From: Epiperipatus broadwayi
Lineage: Eukaryota; Onychophora; Udeonychophora; Euonychophora; Peripatidae
Direction: 5' to 3'
Length of the DNA: 64,000 bases
NCBI GenBank assembly: GCA_028023455.1
Contig: JAQFVV010006273.1
Location: 3,358,142 to 3,422,141, forward strand
This document shows positions 59,996 through 64,000 of this stretch, piece after piece. The position numbers and the translations under genes were made by a program. The notes under the pieces were generated by a model. It did no database searches. It was not told the DNA's origin and saw only the letters and a list, made by a program, of their open reading frames with translations. Position 1 is the first letter of the stretch, and the number at the start of each line of letters is the position of its first letter.

Positions 59996-60461
59996 ATATT
60001 CTTTATAATCTTTTATTTTATTTATTGAAACCAAATAATAATATATAATCTCCCCTCCCATATTCCAATCATTTAAAATTAATTACTGTATATAAATATT
60101 TCTTTTTTTGTTAAAATGGAAAAAGTTTCAATTGATCTAATAAAATATTTTACATTTTCAACCATTTTAATCTTTAATTTTTAGTTCTGTTTTTATTATG
60201 TGCTTATATGAACTCCAGATTTTAAAAATATATATAAATACATTAGTATTGAAAATATCTAAATTATAAATGATTTACCCTTGAAAATGATTCATAAAAA
60301 TGTTTGAAACATTGGGATGATAGAATAACATGCTATTCTTGCGCTATTATTTGATTCAGAGAAATAAAATAAAGTTGTTTTTTTAAAAAATGTTAACATA
60401 GTATCAAGTTTTGAACAAAACAAGTTTTTTAAATTTATTTGTTATATCCACACACACACTC

Positions 60462-60494
<33 letters not shown>

Positions 60495-63400
60495 CGTGTG
60501 TGTGTGTGTGTAGTTATTACATTAATGGCTTATGATGATCTAATTACTACTGGATAAAAGGTTTTAGAATGAAATAAGATCATTATTTCTATAGCAGAAT
60601 AGTTAAAACTCAAAAGCTATGATGGTCAAATTTAGTTACATTAGTATGATGATCACTATAAAAGTAAAAATGATATTTGATTTTAGTACAAAGAATAGCT
60701 AAATTCAATTATTTTGCTCCATTGTTTTTGAGTTAAATGACTTTATGTTTATTTCTATTATGTATAACTCCATTTTGACAGAAAAAAATATAAAAATTAT
60801 TTAATCAAGTAATAAATAAGGCATGAGTAATGTGTTTAAATAAAAATAATTTAATGAAATGATTTTTATTATAGAGATTCCGAATTAACTGAAGAAAATA
60901 AAATTAGATTATATTTAAAAAAGTATTATCAATGCAAAGTAGGCAAGATTTCATATCTTTAAATTTTATGATTAGGAATTATGAGTTTAATTTGGATTAG
61001 TTTAAGAGGATTGTGAATGTAATGAGAGAAATGGATATCTCAAATGTAATAAATAATCTAAGTATTATTTAAGTCTTCTATACTAATAAATTTAATGTTT
61101 ATTTGTGAGTATTGAATTATAGAAAAAAACATTTTTTAGGGAGATGAAATCAAAAAATATATGCAGTAAAACCATATCTGGAAAATCCAAATTAACTATT
61201 GGCTTTTAAGTACAATTCATTTTAATTTTAAATATTATAAACTTTTTATTTGCATAATGTGTGTGGATATAAATGAATATATTCAATATATGTGCAAACT
61301 TTACAGTTTGATTCAAATTATGATCTTACAGAAGCTCAAATCCTTCTATAATCACCATTTTGTACTATGCACATTTATGAAAGATATGATTTAGAATAAC
61401 TTTAATTTCACTATCTCTTTTTATGTAATGAAATATATACTATAATGAGAGCAAAGCAAAAATGAAATACAGTAAAACAGAATATTAGATGAACTATAAA
61501 ACAGGAATTAATTGCAATAAAATTTAAGCTTGAAAATACTGTATTCACAACCATCATTGATAAAATGAGCCTCTTCACAGTGAAGAGGAAAGAAGTGTTA
61601 TTTATTTGAGACCAATTTCAGATCATAAAGAATAAGTGAAATATGTGAGTAAATGAAAGCAGTAGAAATGATGCAAAGAGATTTTACAATATTATTCTGA
61701 GATGTTTATTCTTTATTATTCAATATTTAAAATGTTAGAATATTTAGTATGAGGTTTGAATTAAGTAAATTTCTTTATTTATATTGAATTTAAAATTTGT
61801 TTGCAAGTTGTTACTAGAGCTAGAATTTTTGAATTTACCAGTTAGTAAATGCCAAAAAGTTAACACGTGTTGCTGATCTATTAGTTTAAACTATTATAGA
61901 CTAAAGACAAATTATTAAAATAATAAAGCAAAAGAAGTAGAAATCATATTTATATACTTACTATCCAATTAGAATTTCATAAACATTACGCATATGTATT
62001 CCTGTATTGTGCTAACAAACATTATTTCAATGTGTATTTTCTTGTTGCACATGCTCAGTGTGTAATCATACAGTTATGACTTTCTCTGCTATTTGTACTT
62101 TGTTTTTCATGACTGTATTGTTTTATATTTTATTAATGAGTTTTGATGATATTTTTATGAGTATATTTTAAAGATTGAATTCTGTTATATATATTTAATA
62201 TGTTAAACATGAATAAACTTAGTAAATAGTTTACTTATATAGCAGTTGACTATATATGTATTATAAAGAAGAGTATAAATCTCTAGTCATGCACTTTTTA
62301 TGAATTTACATCTACTCACCTATAAGCATAAGTTTAAAAAGAAAATTGTAAAAAGCATATGACCAGAGGTTTATTTCTTTCTTTATATTACATAGTAGTT
62401 AAGCACTTTATAAGTAGACTATTTATTACAGTAAATTCAAAATGTAATATTTATTTCTAATCACAGATGGATAAAAATGAGATTCTAGCTCTTTCCTGCT
62501 ATATATTGATTCATTTGTCAAGTTATATACCAGGTACTTAACAGATTAAAGCCCTGATTTCAGGAAAATGAACAAAAATTGGCTTATATAAAAATAAGTA
62601 CTAAGCATAAATGATCCATTTTTATACACTTATGGTTTCTGTTACACTGATGCTTACAGGTAAGTATGAGTAAATTTATAAAAAGCACATGAGATTGGAG
62701 GTTTAATCCCTTTTTATTAAACATGTATATATTATGTTTTGTTATTTTCTATGATATTAAATATCACAGAATGGCTTAGAACCAAATATGATAGATACCA
62801 AAATGCTGCTGCTAATTTTTATTAGCTCAGTTGATTTTTTGATATTTGATTTTACACCGTTCTTTTATAAAACAGAAAATCTACATAAATAATAAAAATT
62901 TGGGATTTTGAAAAGGTGTTTAATTAAACTGATATTGAAAACCTTTTGTGTGACAATTTTACACAAATATTATAGTGCATTTTCGGAAGGAATGCTATTC
63001 TTTTTCAATTATTTACTGATTTTTTTTAAATTTATGTAAAGAGTTTTTTTTTTTTAATTTATTGGCCAAAAAAAAAAAAAGATCTCATTTCTGAAAACTA
63101 CACTGATTTGCCCCTTTTTTGTTTTTAAGAATTATTTTGTAAAAAAATCTTGCCGTCTTATTTTTTAGAAATGGGGTTGCATTAAAATATTTTTTCAAGG
63201 AGAGAAATTAAATAATTGGCAGATTCATAGCAAATTTTTGACTCAAAATGTCAGAAGTTAATTCCAATGGGGAAAAGCAATTTATCTATTCTACAAATAC
63301 TTTGAATATATGCTATTTTTTATTAATTGCTTTGTGAGAATAAACATAAAAAAATCTCATGTTGTGTTCAACCATAGAAAAGAAATTTAATATATCACTA

Positions 63401-64000
63401 TTGTAGAGCTAAATATCCTGCTAATTTTAATTAGTATTCTACAAACCCTGGCTGTGTTTAATTGAAAATAAAGCGCAGAAGTCACTTGTAAGCAAGTTTT
63501 GGCATTCCAATTATCAAAAAAAGAAATAAAAATGTCAAAGTTTGAAGTGTTGGAGATGAATTTTGCAATGATTGTGCAGTTTAATTTGTGAGCCATACAA
63601 TAATTTTTAAGTATTAAATTTATGCTACAACTATTACTATTCATTAAAAAAGTACTCATATTTATAACCAAATAGTTATATTTTGGGGAGCATGTGGCAT
63701 TTAAATGCCAAAGTGATAGTTTGATTATTGATTCAGAAACCTTCAGTTTTGAAGTCCATCACTCATCCAATGTACTAATAACTTTGGCAGAGATTTTTTA
63801 ATTAAAGTTTTTAATCTGCCATCCTTGTGCTTAAATATAACCTCGCATCTAGAACAGACTAATTTTTCTATTTTTAATAAAATACTGTGTATATAAATGT
63901 CTTTTGAGTTGTTGAATTATGCTAGGTTTATTATTTATTGATTTGTATTTTGATATTTTTTAAAAATTTAATGTAAGTTTTTTCTTCATCCTTTTTTTTT
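59996..64000. other. AT-rich stretch without recognised features
   Basis: Only simple sequence is visible: a (CA)n(TA)n(TG)n compound at 60449-60511 and T/A runs near 63043-63080. Short frames look random; no repeat of the other families was seen. Confidence 0.5.
60449..60511. repeat. Palindromic (CA)n(TA)n(TG)n microsatellite
   Basis: CA repeats, then TA repeats, then TG repeats with one CG, so the tract folds on itself as a hairpin. This is a common product of slippage around a TA core. Confidence 0.9.

Overview
This is an AT-rich (roughly three quarters A+T by eye) piece of a eukaryotic, almost certainly invertebrate animal, nuclear genome. I find no host gene with a recognisable full-length protein, no tRNA or rRNA gene and no bacterial-style operon. 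Nearly everything interpretable is a transposable element or its relic: RTE-clade LINEs, a second LINE lineage with a C-terminal zinc knuckle, Penelope-like elements (PLEs) with GIY-YIG endonuclease, two hAT DNA transposons, solo LTR-like units, short tRNA-derived SINEs and several foldback/MITE families. RTE and PLE together with tRNA-SINEs fit many invertebrates (molluscs, chelicerates, cnidarians, flatworms). I cannot name the species from sequence alone.

Layout. 1-600 is a GC-richer unassigned block. 634-1196 is a TIR element with TA flanks, and 1611-1849 a short element with a 12-bp direct repeat at both edges. 4140-6338 is a 2.2-kb TG...CA unit that looks like a solo LTR with its own promoter; a diverged inverted copy lies at 40161-42318. 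6408-6713 is a decayed PLE-type GIY-YIG fragment. 7172-10011 is a nearly complete but broken RTE LINE (minus strand). 10503-10680 is a hairpin MITE. 10711-13730 is a giant palindrome made of two head-to-head PLE copies.

17151-24563 is a large, dead hAT element of the KIAA1586/ZNF862 type. It has matching terminal inverted repeats and has been invaded by a SINE, a long LTR-like repeat and a LINE fragment. 26165-28160 is a second, 5'-truncated RTE copy. 29847-29936 holds two RTE tails. 33826-35045 is a cluster of one MITE family in both orientations. 35381-35781 is an unrecognised broken ORF with membrane segments. 36441-37300 is a LINE relic with a SINE in it, and 38195-38720 an ancient RTE relic.

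44858-46433 is a second hAT (ZBED/FAM200 type) with perfect 8-bp target-site duplication; its right half plus flank is duplicated at 48457-49804. Between the copies lies a 110-bp-arm hairpin. 51226-51321 is a young, very short SINE with a perfect 12-bp duplication. 54272-59995 is a 5.7-kb non-coding unit bounded by ~0.7-kb direct repeats and carrying seven copies of a ~133-bp tandem repeat. 59996-64000 shows nothing beyond simple repeats.

The elements do not form a pathway. The window is best read as a layered record of insertion, inversion and duplication. The observations most worth checking are the PLE palindrome with complementary lesions in its two arms, the LTR-like units sharing TATA, TGACGTAA and splice-donor signals, and the non-coding terminal-repeat element with its internal tandem array.
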